A stretch of 64,000 nt of DNA from Paraburkholderia sp. Ac-20340 (GTDB taxonomy: Bacteria; Pseudomonadota; Gammaproteobacteria; Burkholderiales; Burkholderiaceae), in assembly GCF_017104965.1 (NCBI RefSeq), contig NZ_JAAGPR010000001.1:496001-560000 (forward strand), given 5' to 3'. Shown piece after piece: positions 55,085 to 64,000 of this stretch. Position 1 is the first letter of the stretch; the number at the start of each line of letters is the position of its first letter. Both the position numbers and the translations under genes were made by a program. The notes beneath the pieces are model-generated. The model was given only the letters and a program-made list of their open reading frames with translations. It did no database searches and had not been told where the DNA came from.

Positions 55085-56692
55085 ATGATCAAGCGCGTCA
55101 CGCTGATTTCAACTTCGATTGCACTTGGATTCCTGGCCACGATCGGCCCTGTGTTCATCAGCGTCTATATCGCCAACAAGGATGTCGAAAGCCGCGAGCG
55201 AACGGAATTGCTCGAGTTTGCAAACAAGGCGGTCATACGCGCGGAGCTGGTGACTTATCAGGCGTTTGCCGCGCTATCCGACCTTGACCGGCTCCCTGGT
55301 GCTGCCTGCTCGGCAGCGCGACTGCATCAGGCAGCACGTGTGATCTACAACTATCGCTACGTTCAGGATGCGGGCGCGTATGCCAATGGCCGCTATCTCT
55401 GCTCGCCCCTGCTTGGAGACGTACGCGCAAAGGAACTCGAATTGCCGGCGCCGGACTATCGCAGCGAAGACGGGTATCTCGTCTGGTTTCAGCAACAGAG
55501 TCCGCTGAGCGAGGTACGTAAGGACATCCAGATCGGCCGCAATGGCAATTACGTGGCGATTGACTCAAGCTCCTATGTCGATCTTATCGATCCAGCGCGA
55601 CGCCCCATCGCGGCGATCCAGACGACGACCAACACGCTCCTGGCCATCTCACCTGGCGCCGACCGTGGCGAAATGCTGGACGCATGGAGGCATGACGGAA
55701 ATCTGGAGAGCGACCAGTGGTATTACGCTGTCGCACGCTCATCGACACGTCCGTTGGGCGTCGTTGTCCGATCCCCGCGCAGCAGTGTTCTCGCAGACTG
55801 GCCCAAAGTGCTGGCGACGTGGCTATCGATTGGCGTCGTTGTGGCCGCAACGTCAGGCTGGCTCACCTACCGGCGCGTCACGCGGCAACTTTCGTTTCCC
55901 GCGACGCTCGAATGGGCCATTGCAAGGCGCAAGATCGATGTGGTCTATCAACCCGTCGTCCGGCTGGCTGATGGCGAATGCGTGGGCGTTGAAGCCCTGG
56001 TGCGCTGGACGTTGAACGGGAGAAGCGTATCGCCTGAAGTCTTCGTGCGGGTCGCTGAGGAGAATCAACTCATTCAACCACTGACCGATCTTGTCTTGAA
56101 GAAGACCATCGCGCAGTTGGGCGCATTGCTGGTCGCCACCCCCTCCTTCTACGTGACGATCAACCTGAGCAGCGAAGATCTGTCGACGTTCCGCTTCCTG
56201 AATCTCGTGGATTCTTCGCTCAACGGGACTGGCATCGCGCCAAACCAGATCCGCATTGAGGCTACAGAGCGCAGCTTGATGAACGCGGACTCCACGCGGG
56301 GCGTCATTGCTGCATTCAGGGCGGCAGGCCACCCGGTCTACATCGACGATTTTGGCACCGGCTATTCCAGCCTCGCGTACCTCCAGACCTTCGAGGTCGA
56401 TGTCCTGAAGATCGACAAGTCGTTCGTCGATACGGTTGTGCAAAACAGCGTTTCGAGTATTGTTGCGCCTCACATCATTGCCATGGCTCACGAACTCAAT
56501 GTAGAGATCGTCGCCGAAGGCGTCGAATCGGCCGCTCAGGCGGCGTGGCTGCTGGAGCGCGGCGTACAGTACGCCCAGGGCTGGTACTACGCGAAAGCGC
56601 TGGCACCCAATGAGCTCGTACGCTGGCTTGGCCAGAAGCGCGCTGCGCATGGGCAAAAGGGATTCCCGGCAAGCTCGCAGGAAACTGTGTAG
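55085..56692 (+). CDS. Membrane c-di-GMP phosphodiesterase, CSS-motif plus EAL
   Basis: A 535-residue protein with an N-terminal membrane helix (about 7-28), a periplasmic CSS-motif sensor domain containing paired cysteines (AACSAARL and GRYLCSPL), a second helix (about 240-262) and a cytoplasmic EAL domain. Catalytic residues appear complete: Glu303-Ala-Leu, INLSSED, IEATE, DDFGTGYSS, KIDKSF and EGVE. CSS-motif EAL proteins are periplasmic-redox-controlled phosphodiesterases in Enterobacteria (established for PdeC). Transcribed alone. Confidence 0.92.
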   Translation: MIKRVTLISTSIALGFLATIGPVFISVYIANKDVESRERTELLEFANKAVIRAELVTYQAFAALSDLDRLPGAACSAARLHQAARVIYNYRYVQDAGAYANGRYLCSPLLGDVRAKELELPAPDYRSEDGYLVWFQQQSPLSEVRKDIQIGRNGNYVAIDSSSYVDLIDPARRPIAAIQTTTNTLLAISPGADRGEMLDAWRHDGNLESDQWYYAVARSSTRPLGVVVRSPRSSVLADWPKVLATWLSIGVVVAATSGWLTYRRVTRQLSFPATLEWAIARRKIDVVYQPVVRLADGECVGVEALVRWTLNGRSVSPEVFVRVAEENQLIQPLTDLVLKKTIAQLGALLVATPSFYVTINLSSEDLSTFRFLNLVDSSLNGTGIAPNQIRIEATERSLMNADSTRGVIAAFRAAGHPVYIDDFGTGYSSLAYLQTFEVDVLKIDKSFVDTVVQNSVSSIVAPHIIAMAHELNVEIVAEGVESAAQAAWLLERGVQYAQGWYYAKALAPNELVRWLGQKRAAHGQKGFPASSQETV

Positions 56693-56733
56693 AACGAAAC
56701 ACTGCGTCACCGATCGCAATCAAGTCCGGGCTG

Positions 56734-56769
56734 CGCCAGGCTCCGGGGTTCGATGCCCGAAGCCTGGCG
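56734..56769. repeat. Inverted repeat after the EAL gene
   Basis: CGCCAGGCT (56734-56742) and AGCCTGGCG (56761-56769) form a nine-base perfect stem 41 bp past the stop. No T-run follows, so termination is only possible. Confidence 0.5.
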
Positions 56770-56785
56770 GCCGACGCTTGCCGCA

Positions 56786-57127
56786 TTACATCTGAACTGC
56801 CCCTCCGGCGCGCGTAAGCGGTATTTCGATTTGCATGAAAGCGTCCTGGCCTTCCCAGCGTATTTCCAGCTTGGCACCCAGACTCGTCGCCAACGATTTG
56901 ACGAACTGCGGATATTCAATCGACTCGCCGGCCAGATGATCTTTACTGGCGGCACGCGGGCCAATGACCACGCGCAACGCCACCAGGCCACGGCTGACAT
57001 CGCGCGCCGACACCTCCACATCGAGCCTGTCCAACGCCAACTGCTCCAACGCGAATTCGGTCGCGCGTTCAAGAAGATCCCGAAACGGAAACTGGCGCAA
57101 CCCCACGTACAACATCTGCAACAACAC
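56786..57127 (-). pseudogene. Unrecognised fragment, 113 codons
   Basis: An open frame whose sequence looks protein-like (RDLLERATEFALEQL, SLGAKLEIRWEGQDAFMQIE) and ends naturally, but its upstream end abuts the adhesin fragment on the opposite strand and no ribosome site is evident. The C-terminal pattern slightly recalls a sensor-kinase or similar alpha/beta domain; I do not recognise it. Most likely the 3' part of a gene cut by rearrangement, though a small intact gene is possible. Confidence 0.4.
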
Positions 57128-57551
57128 CTATGCGAACGTGGGCGATGCGCTGACCAACATCGATGGTCGAGTCACGAACATCGAAGATAGCGTAACGACC
57201 TTGAACCAGCAGATCAACAACGGCGAAATCGGGCTCGTGTGCCAGGACGCGACGACAGGCGCGATCACCGTCGCGGCGGACACCAACGGCTCGGTTGTCG
57301 ACGTCGCGGGCACCGACGGTGCACGTATCGTCACTGGCGTAGCCGATGGCGCCATTACCAGCGGAAGCACCGACGCAGTGAATGGCGGCCAGATCTACGC
57401 ATTGGAGCAGCAACTGGGCGTGGTGAACAACCAGTTGTCGGTGCACGCACAGACCGTCACGCAAAGCACCGATCAGGCTGCGGCCTACACGGATCAGCAG
57501 GTCGGCGCAGCCCTGCGCAGCGCCAATATCTACACTGATAGCCGCATCGAC
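57120..57551 (+). pseudogene. Trimeric autotransporter adhesin fragment (YadA-like)
   Basis: About 144 codons of stalk sequence with the Hia/YadA repeat style: NTYANVGDALTNIDGRVTNI, GSTDAVNGGQIYALEQQ and a coiled coil ending QQVGAALRSANIYTDSRID. There is no signal peptide and no C-terminal membrane anchor, both required for export. The stretch is fused in frame to an HD-GYP-like tail at about 57552, so it is a stranded remnant and not a working adhesin. Confidence 0.7.
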
Positions 57552-57731
57552 ACGTACGACGCCATTGTGCAGAATCGCGTCTATTCGAAGGCACGCACTC
57601 ACCACACAGCCTTGAAAATCATCTCCGATGGCCGACGAAGCCTGTTCGATCCATGGGTCGCCGACACCTTTATCCGAATCGCAGAACGAGCCAAAAGCGG
57701 GGAACTCAACGAGTCCGGATTGCTCCGCTGA
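57552..57731 (+). pseudogene. HD-GYP/HD-domain protein, C-terminal fragment
   Basis: The last 59 codons of the open frame that begins upstream as adhesin sequence. TYDAIVQNRVYSKARTHH and ALKIISDGRRSLFDPWVADTF match the end of HD-GYP phosphodiesterases (YDA...A..I..GRG..FDP..V..F), with the G of GRG replaced by R. The catalytic HD and GYP parts are absent. A remnant joined to the adhesin piece by deletion. Confidence 0.6.
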
Positions 57732-57753
57732 TCAGGGAAATACGATCAGCGGG
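57726..57753. repeat. Inverted repeat after the HD-GYP remnant
   Basis: CCGCTGATC (57726-57734) and GATCAGCGG (57745-57753), nine-base perfect arms around ten bases, overlapping the stop of the remnant. No T-run. Confidence 0.5.
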
Positions 57754-57824
57754 CGTGACGTTCTGTGGGAGTCGCTTTCGCGCAGTGGGTTTTACAATCA
57801 CGGGAACCAGAGAGGTCCGGAATA

Positions 57825-59342
57825 CTACTTACCGGAAGCTTCTCCGATATCTTCAAGCTTCCAGGTCTTGTCAAACCACGGTTGTAGCGGCCCGTACAAA
57901 CGGAAGATGGTGAACCACGATTTGCCCGGGATCGTCTGAATCCAGTTGCTGTCTTTCCCGGCCGGTGCTTTCGGCCCGAAATACACGTCGTATGAACCAT
58001 CGGCATTCGCTTTCAGGTCTTTCTGGCTCGATACGCTGGGGAACTGCTGGTCCGTCTGGAGCATCGATCGCGTCTGGGTGTCGTAGACGACGATCGACCA
58101 GAAGTCCTTCGCCGGCACGTTTGCCGGAACGTGAAGCACGTAATCCTTGCCGCCGTCGAAGGGCCGTCCGCTGGCGTCAAGGTTAGCCGACGCATACTGA
58201 GACCCGACGCCCGGCATTGCCACCGCCATCGCCGGCGTATCGACGGTGGCAGCATAGAAGAACATGGTGCGCGCATCGAAATTGCGCGCGCCGTTCGCGA
58301 GCCACTGATAACTGCCGCCAATGAATGGCGTGTTCCAGTGCCGGTCCGGATAAATGCGCGCTGCCGGATCACGCGTCGCGAAGTCGATCGCCCGGGCCGT
58401 CGCGTTACCCACCGCCACTGATTCAGTAAGAATCTTCTTCATGCGCGCGTCCGGCGCAAATGGCTTGCCCTTTTCAATGCCGATCGACCGGAAGATTCCC
58501 GTCATATCCGGCCCATACGCCCCCGCCGGCTCCTCCTGAACAATCTGATTGATTTCCTCGTAAAAACTGAAATCGTTGGAATGAATCGTGTTGATGGGCG
58601 CGCCCGAGGAATTCACGAAATGCGTCTGCGGCGGGTTATTGCGCTGGGAATACGGATAGACACGCAGATGCGCCTTGATGTTCGCAGCAGTTGGCGCCGG
58701 TGAGCCATCCTTGAGAAAGCCGCGTCCGACGACCACGTTCCCGTAAGTACGCGATTTGACGATGAAGTAACCACTCGTGGGTAATTCGCCTTTGTAGTCG
58801 GGCGGAACGACGAGGAATTTGCCACCCTTGCCACGATCGGGCCCGGCGTTACCGAAATCGGCAACGTATCGGAACCAGAAGTCGTCAATCACGCCGAGTA
58901 CGTTCGGCGGCCCTTCGACCACGACCGGTCCGTTCTTCAGATCAAGCCAGCCAAAAAAATAGACAGACTCTGTGTTTGCGGTCAGCAGCAAGGTCCGCGA
59001 GTCCGTCAGTGTCTCAGCCAGCGCGATGGTACCGTTGTCGGCTCCGAAGGAGCGTATGCCTTCGCGCATGGCCACGAGCGATGCACCAGGAATGCCGTTC
59101 AGGAACGCCTCGACACCACGCTGAAAATCGAGGTTGTCATACACGAGTTGCGCGGTCGACGGGGTAGGCACGCCATCCGTGAACTCCAGCTTGCCGATGC
59201 GCGTTTCGACCGTCGATGGCGTCAGGATCTGAGGGGGAAGCGGTGTTGTCATCTTGTACCTTGCATCGGCAAAAACAATAGATGCAAAACCCATTGCCGT
59301 CATTGCCGCGGCGAGGCGCGAAAGGCGTGCCAATTGCTTCAT
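57825..59342 (-). CDS. DUF1254/DUF1214 periplasmic protein
   Basis: A 505-residue protein with a signal peptide ending about GFASIVFA-DA. The N-terminal DUF1254 domain (YDNLDFQRGVEAFLNGIPGAS, NTESVYFFGWLDLKNGPVVVE) is followed by DUF1214 (about residues 360-500; YPDRHWNTPFIGGSYQWLAN, KDFWSIVVYDTQTRSML). These paired domains are common in proteobacteria but have no settled function. The gene is intact, flanked on both sides by decayed DNA. Confidence 0.88.
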   Translation of the reverse strand: MKQLARLSRLAAAMTAMGFASIVFADARYKMTTPLPPQILTPSTVETRIGKLEFTDGVPTPSTAQLVYDNLDFQRGVEAFLNGIPGASLVAMREGIRSFGADNGTIALAETLTDSRTLLLTANTESVYFFGWLDLKNGPVVVEGPPNVLGVIDDFWFRYVADFGNAGPDRGKGGKFLVVPPDYKGELPTSGYFIVKSRTYGNVVVGRGFLKDGSPAPTAANIKAHLRVYPYSQRNNPPQTHFVNSSGAPINTIHSNDFSFYEEINQIVQEEPAGAYGPDMTGIFRSIGIEKGKPFAPDARMKKILTESVAVGNATARAIDFATRDPAARIYPDRHWNTPFIGGSYQWLANGARNFDARTMFFYAATVDTPAMAVAMPGVGSQYASANLDASGRPFDGGKDYVLHVPANVPAKDFWSIVVYDTQTRSMLQTDQQFPSVSSQKDLKANADGSYDVYFGPKAPAGKDSNWIQTIPGKSWFTIFRLYGPLQPWFDKTWKLEDIGEASGK

Positions 59343-60179
59343 GCGTTCACTCCAGCGAAGGATTGTTGGTATCTGGCTTCAAACTGGTTTTAAGCTCACT
59401 GCTAACGGGCTGAATAGCCGCGCCCTTGCATGAACCGCCGTCGGGCCGGAATCGTCACCGAGTTGCTGGACGATGCCCATGACAACCCCGATGAATCAAG
59501 GTCATCGCAGCAAGCTGCGTTAACCATGCGGAACAGCCCTTTTTGACTTCCATAAGTCTGCACTCCCCTGAGCGCCAAGGCGATTTGCCGTATGAAAAAC
59601 TCAATGCAGAGGAAATCTATGGATATGGGACATTGCACGAATAAATAAATTCGCAAAATCCGTCTTTATGCATGCGTTGATGGCCAACATATGCAACTCA
59701 GATAATTCATTGCTTCGATAATGTTAACTAACAAATCAGGGAAATGAATTCACATGATCTGAATTAAGTTTCGCGAGCAACGAGATGGAGCATATCAAAA
59801 CACAGAAAATTCCGGCAGGCATCAATCAATTCCATTCCGCCTGCATGAAAAATACATTGAAAACACAATGATCAAATTCTGGTGTTATAAACATCAAAAC
59901 AGGAAATTATCGGGGCAATATTTTCATGTTCATGATTGATGAACTTCGGCGGCTTCGCTACGCCCGAGAGGCAACGCGTGTTCGACCTCAACGTCTTCGA
60001 TGAAGTCGCGGGCAGTCGTTGGTAATTATCGGTAATTACTGCAGGTCCGTTGCCTCCTCAACGAGGCAAACTATTTAAGCACCTTCTGAATAGACGCTAA
60101 CAAGCTTTCTATCACCCTTCAGAAACGCCGGATGATGCCGTAACCACAGACATAACCATACGTCGACAACGTTCGACAC
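59343..60179. other. Long AT-rich gap with gene remnant
   Basis: An 837-bp stretch without an intact gene. 59640-59935 is markedly AT-rich against the rest of the window. A small open frame on the minus strand (59402-59656) shows no recognisable family. The DUF2252 remnant (59939-60025) lies near its right end. The final 100 bp presumably carry the promoter of the chemotaxis receptor gene; no clear sigma-28 motif was found. Confidence 0.6.
59939..60025 (+). pseudogene. DUF2252-family protein remnant
   Basis: Twenty-eight codons reading MNFGGFATPERQRVFDLNVF then DEVAGSRW and a stop. MNFGGFATPE-x-x-x-VFDLNDFDE is the conserved core of DUF2252 proteins, which are normally 400-480 residues. Only this motif survives and it is cut off by TAA just where the family continues with a Trp-Glu-Trp-Asp stretch. 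Confidence 0.65.
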
Positions 60180-60194
60180 ATGCCTGGGAGGCCT

Positions 60195-61910
60195 ATGCGC
60201 AACATGAAGCTATCGACCCGCCTGATCGCGGGCTTCTCCTTGCTGACCTTCTTGCTGGTTGCGGTAGCGGGCCTGGCGTTTTATGGCCTTTCCGAACTGA
60301 ACGCGAAACTCGACGAGATCGCGCGCGTCAACAACACCGAATCGCGGCTTGCCAATGTATTGAAATCGTCGATTCAGGACCGCGCTATCGCCGTGCGCAA
60401 TCTCGCATTTCTGCAGGATCATCAGGAACTGCTTGGCGAAGTCGATCGAATCCACAAACAGAATCAGATTTACGCCGATGCCGCCAGACAGTTGCGCGAC
60501 ATGTTCGCGCACGAAACCAATACGAGCGATGCCGAGCGCACGTTGATCGCCGATGTCGATCGCGCCGAGGCGCTTGCCATCCCGCCGATGAACAAGGCTA
60601 TCGAACAGGCGCTCGCCGACGATATCGCCACCGCCACGCACACGATCATGACCGAAGCGCGCCCGCCACAGCGCGCGTGGCTGGCGAAGGCCGTTGAACT
60701 GGCTAACCGGGAAGACGATGCGAACGCCGTCGCGCAAAAGGACGCGGTTGCGACGTACCGCAATATCCGCACGCTGGTGGGGTCGCTGGTTGCGCTGGCA
60801 ATTGTGGTGGCGATCGTGACGGCGGTTGTCCTCACGCGCAGCGTGTTGCGTCAATTGGGTGGCGAGCCCAGCGACGCGCAGCAGATTGCCGGGCAGATCG
60901 CAGCAGGCAACCTGCTTGTGCCGATTGCACTGACGCCGGGTGACGAGCACAGTCTGATGGCCTCGCTCAACGCCATGCGCTCGAACCTGACAAGCATTGT
61001 TCAGGATATCAAATCATCTGCTGAATCGATTTCCTCGGCGGCCGGCGAAATTGCGCAAGGCAACCTCGATCTCTCGCAGCGCACGGAGGAACAGGCGGCG
61101 TCGCTCGAAGAAACGGCGGCCAGCATGGAAGAGCTGACCTCGACGGTCAAGGCGAATACCGACAACGCGCGTCAAGGCAGCACGCTTGCAGCGACGGCAT
61201 CGCAGACGGCCGCTGCCGGCGGCGACGTCGTGCATCGCGTGATCGGCACCATGGAGGACATTTCGTCCAGTTCATCGAAGGTGTCCGAGATTATCGCGGT
61301 GATCGAAAGCATTGCTTTCCAGACGAATATTCTTGCGCTCAATGCGGCTGTGGAAGCGGCGCGGGCTGGCGAACAGGGGCGTGGGTTTGCTGTGGTGGCT
61401 GGCGAGGTGCGCACGTTAGCGCAGCGTAGCGCGAGTGCGGCGAAGGAAATCAAGGAGTTGATCGAAACGTCGGTGCGGCATGTGCGAAGCGGTTCTGCGC
61501 TTGTGCAGGATGCTGGGCAAACGATGAGCGAAGTCGTGCGTTCGGTGCAGCGTGTGACGGATATTATGGGCGAGATAGCTTCGGCTTCGGTCGAGCAGAG
61601 TACCGGTATCGAGCAGGTTAATGTCGCTGTGACGCAGATGGATGAAGTCACTCAGCAAAACGCTGCGCTGGTCGAGCAGGCGTCTGCTGCGGCTCAGGCT
61701 ATGGCAGATCAGGCTGCTTCGTTGCGGGCCGCTGTGTCGATCTTTAAGACTGGGGGGGAGTCGCTGGGGGCTAAGGGAGTTGCTATTGCGGCGGATGTTA
61801 GGCGGCGGGTTGGTGTTGTTGGGCGTAGTGCGCTTGGTGGCAGTTCGGTGTCGTCTGGGTCGATGCAGCTTGCTGCTGTCCCTTCGGGGACGGATTGGCA
61901 GAGTTTTTGA
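60195..61910 (+). CDS. Methyl-accepting chemotaxis protein
   Basis: A 571-residue chemoreceptor of the Tsr/Tar-like layout: membrane helix 1 (about 9-30), a four-helix-type periplasmic ligand domain to about residue 185, helix 2 (about 190-212), a HAMP-type linker ([21 protein letters not shown]) and the cytoplasmic signalling hairpin with [20 protein letters not shown] and [20 protein letters not shown]. The ligand is unknown. GGGAGG lies just before the ATG at 60195; an ATG at 60180 precedes the ribosome site. No CheB/CheR tether pentapeptide is seen at the C terminus. Confidence 0.93.
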   Translation: MRNMKLSTRLIAGFSLLTFLLVAVAGLAFYGLSELNAKLDEIARVNNTESRLANVLKSSIQDRAIAVRNLAFLQDHQELLGEVDRIHKQNQIYADAARQLRDMFAHETNTSDAERTLIADVDRAEALAIPPMNKAIEQALADDIATATHTIMTEARPPQRAWLAKAVELANREDDANAVAQKDAVATYRNIRTLVGSLVALAIVVAIVTAVVLTRSVLRQLGGEPSDAQQIAGQIAAGNLLVPIALTPGDEHSLMASLNAMRSNLTSIVQDIKSSAESISSAAGEIAQGNLDLSQRTEEQAASLEETAASMEELTSTVKANTDNARQGSTLAATASQTAAAGGDVVHRVIGTMEDISSSSSKVSEIIAVIESIAFQTNILALNAAVEAARAGEQGRGFAVVAGEVRTLAQRSASAAKEIKELIETSVRHVRSGSALVQDAGQTMSEVVRSVQRVTDIMGEIASASVEQSTGIEQVNVAVTQMDEVTQQNAALVEQASAAAQAMADQAASLRAAVSIFKTGGESLGAKGVAIAADVRRRVGVVGRSALGGSSVSSGSMQLAAVPSGTDWQSF

Positions 61911-61966
61911 TGGTTTTTTGTGGCCGAGTTGCGGAATTGGTTGTGCTTTAGGTGGTTTTTTTCTTT

Positions 61967-62514
61967 GGCATTTCCTTGTTTTCGTGTCGGTCTATTAGCG
62001 TCGCCCCTGTGCGGGGCGGCACCTACTTTTCTTTGCAGCGGCAAAGAAAAGTAGGCAAAAGAAAGCCGCTACAAACGCCAGAATGACGCAGTCCACAAAC
62101 AGCCTTACGCGGGGAATGGTATAGGGGCGTCTGCCATCCCGCACCTTCAAACTGAGTGACAAAGCCGTCATTCATCCCGTTGCTCGCTGCGCGTGCAACG
62201 GCCGGGTATGCGTGGGAAACCCCTGAAATTCAAGCGTTTTCGTGAATCCAGCAAACCTTCGGTTTGCGTTTGCGTTATGCCCCTCGGGGCGCGCAGCGCC
62301 CCCGGGTGGGCGGGCGCCTTGTCACTTAGTGGTAGGGTGCGAGGGACCGGATGCTCCTATACCTTTCCCCCTAAAAGGCGGTTTGCCGACTGCGTCACAC
62401 TGGCGGTGTGAGCGGCTTTCTTTTGCCTACTTTTCTTTGCCGCTGCAAAGAAAAGTAGGTGCCGCCCCGCACAGGGGCAACGCTAATAGACCGACACGAA
62501 AACAAGGAAATGCC
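61967..62514. repeat. 548-bp palindromic element with 104-bp arms
   Basis: 61967-62070 and 62411-62514 are inverted copies, 103 of 104 bases identical (the difference is at the TCGCCCC/TTGCCCC site). Each arm contains its own hairpins: CTACTTTTCTTTGC with GCAAAGAAAAGTAG around a 4-base loop, and GCCCC-TGTGC-GGGGC. Homology continues inward with mismatches (GCCAGNNTGACGCAGTC on both sides), and the middle has further stems (CCGTTGC...GCAACGG; GCAAAC-CTTCG-GTTTGC). No transposase is encoded. It lies between the chemoreceptor and DUF3820 genes. Confidence 0.9.
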
Positions 62515-62541
62515 CAAAAAGCAGCACAAAAAAACCAAAAC

Positions 62542-62757
62542 CTACCCCCGCTTCCGCAACGGCACCAGCAACTCCCGCAGCCCGTTATGATCCATCTCCT
62601 GCATCAGCGCGAGCAGCCTGCCAATCTCCCCCGGCGGAAATCCCTCCCTTGCAAACCAGTTGAGATAATGCCCAGGCAGATCGGCAATCAGCCGACCTTT
62701 GTACTTCCCAAAGGGCATCGCAAGCGTAACGAGGCGTTCAAGATCTGCAGTATCCAT
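62542..62757 (-). CDS. DUF3820 family protein
   Basis: A 71-residue protein with the family core MPFGKYKGRLIADLPGHYLNW and a C-terminal helix. DUF3820 proteins are small, and some are annotated as putative quorum-sensing-regulated factors; the biochemical role is unknown. It ends 28 bp from the palindromic element. No clear ribosome site was found upstream of the ATG. Confidence 0.85.
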   Translation of the reverse strand: MDTADLERLVTLAMPFGKYKGRLIADLPGHYLNWFAREGFPPGEIGRLLALMQEMDHNGLRELLVPLRKRG

Positions 62758-62978
62758 GCGCGCTATTGTGCACGACTTTACCCACGTGCATACCGGTCAA
62801 ATTAACCGACCACCCACACACCACTCCACAAATTACCGCACGCATCACCCGCGTTCGCATCAGCAAAAAATTCAAGCGAATCAACATTTATTGCAGGGAC
62901 TCCGCTCCTTCAATTTCCTACCATGGGCTGGCCTTGCGATTTCGTCAGGGTGCCGACAATAAACAGACATGGAGATAA

Positions 62979-64000
62979 ATGAAGAAGACCCTTCTCGCCG
63001 CGTCCGCCGCGATCTCGTCGTTTTCCTTCCAGCCCGCCCATGCCCAGTCTTCCGTCACGCTCTACGGCATCGTCGATAACGGCATCGAATATCAGAGCGG
63101 CGGCGGTGCGAATCATGTGATCCGCGCTTCGTCGGGCGGTCTGTTCGCAACCGTCTATGGTTTCATCGGCCACGAGGATCTGGGCGGTGGCCTTCATGTG
63201 AATTTCCAGCTGGAACAAGGCTTTTCCGCCGTAAATGGCGCAGCACAGAATTCAGCCGATGCATTCAATCGTCTTGCCTGGGTCGGTTTGTCGGGAAGCT
63301 TCGGCGAATTGCGCTTTGGCCGGCAAAAGAAGCCTCAATATCTCTATCTGGACGGCGAAATCGATCCGCTGGCCGCGAAATCCATTGCCTCGCCGCTCAA
63401 CGATTTCGACGATGTCTCCGTGCGGGCAAGCAACGCCATTACCTGGTTTACGCCAGACTGGCACGGCCTAACCGCGCAATTTTTGGTGGGCCTGCGCGAC
63501 TCCACCACGCAGCCCTCCAACGGCATTCAAACCTATAACGTAGTGGTGAAATACATCAATGGACCGTGGCACGTTGCGGCCGGCTACGACCAGCAGGACA
63601 ACGCAACCGGCACGTCGATGCAGAAGGTTTTCACCGCCGTCACGTCGTTACGGGTCAAGGCGGCACGCTTTTATCTGGTCTATCACACGGAAACCCAATC
63701 CGATCATAGCCAGAATGAAGCCACCTATTCGGCTTCTGCTTCCTACCTGTTCAATCCGGCCAATGAGATCGCAGTGATGTACGGTTATCTGCACGATCGC
63801 ACCGGAAAGGGCAACAACGCGCAACAGATCGGTCTGTCCTATGAATACTTTCTCTCGAAGTCGTCGATTCTCTACGCTGCGGCCGGTTTGATCGATAACC
63901 GCAATCAGGCCAGCTACACGCTCAACGGCACGGAGTATTCCGGTATCGCCATGACGCCGGGCGCGACCGCGCGCGGCGTCATCGTCGGCATTACGCACAA
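62979..64000 (+). CDS. Gram-negative porin, 3' end outside the window
   Basis: The first 340 codons of an outer-membrane trimeric porin of the Burkholderia/Neisseria type. A signal peptide MKKTLLAASAAISSFSFQPA ends AHA-Q, followed by SSVTLYGIVDNGIEY, the family first strand, then alternating strands and constriction-loop sequence (ELRFGRQKKPQYLYLDGEID). GGAGATAA precedes the ATG at 62979. The terminal Phe strand lies beyond the right edge. General small-solute diffusion; specificity unknown. Confidence 0.92.
   Translation, partial: MKKTLLAASAAISSFSFQPAHAQSSVTLYGIVDNGIEYQSGGGANHVIRASSGGLFATVYGFIGHEDLGGGLHVNFQLEQGFSAVNGAAQNSADAFNRLAWVGLSGSFGELRFGRQKKPQYLYLDGEIDPLAAKSIASPLNDFDDVSVRASNAITWFTPDWHGLTAQFLVGLRDSTTQPSNGIQTYNVVVKYINGPWHVAAGYDQQDNATGTSMQKVFTAVTSLRVKAARFYLVYHTETQSDHSQNEATYSASASYLFNPANEIAVMYGYLHDRTGKGNNAQQIGLSYEYFLSKSSILYAAAGLIDNRNQASYTLNGTEYSGIAMTPGATARGVIVGITH

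Noticed and set aside
59402..59656. 84-codon minus-strand frame in the gap after the DUF1254 gene
   Set aside because: No family resemblance, no ribosome site and an odd composition; probably non-coding.

Overview
The window is high-GC proteobacterial DNA. It looks like Paraburkholderia, Caballeronia or Burkholderia, judging from gene content and protein style: a VasH-type T6SS, a urea/short-chain-amide ABC operon with formamidase, a '[10 protein letters not shown]' NodT-type efflux lipoprotein and a Gram-negative porin with the VTLYG start. This placement is inference; no rRNA or tRNA gene is present.

Layout. (1) 1-4700: a minus-strand aromatic-type catabolic module (outer-membrane channel, C-C hydrolase, two-domain extradiol-type dioxygenase, Rieske ferredoxin, start of an FAD oxidoreductase) with a divergent LysR regulator. 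(2) 4739-25985: a nearly complete type VI secretion system in Vibrio cholerae-like gene order. tssB-C-E-F-G-tagH-J-K-L run leftward and clpV-vasH-tagO-tssA-tssM run rightward from one divergent control region; hcp sits apart behind a convincing sigma-54 promoter. tssA carries an in-frame amber codon, and no vgrG, PAAR or effector gene is in the window. (3) 26170-33448: an Old Yellow Enzyme/HxlR pair, then a TetR regulator facing a class III aminotransferase, a YtcJ-like amidohydrolase and a CobW-type metallochaperone. (4) 33710-41041: a Bcr/CflA MFS exporter and a tripartite RND pump whose permease contains a 31-residue, serine-dominated insert. (5) 41277-42326: a solitary YhcG-type PD-(D/E)XK nuclease.

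(6) 42397-54721 is the most interesting part. urtABCDE, formamidase fmdA, fmdB and aliphatic amidase amiE form one minus-strand operon for uptake and hydrolysis of urea and short amides. Facing it is an 1138-residue protein that fuses an NCS1-type permease to a cysteine-rich linker, a histidine kinase and a receiver, followed by an overlapping LuxR-type response regulator. A perfect 24-bp palindrome lies between the two units. I read this as a transporter-like sensor controlling amide nitrogen acquisition.

(7) 55085-64000: an EAL/CSS-motif c-di-GMP phosphodiesterase, a decayed stretch with pieces of a trimeric autotransporter adhesin, an HD-GYP protein and a DUF2252 protein, a DUF1254/DUF1214 protein, a methyl-accepting chemotaxis protein, a 548-bp palindromic element with 104-bp arms, a DUF3820 protein, and the first 340 codons of a porin.

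All family assignments come from reading the translated sequence; no database search was run.
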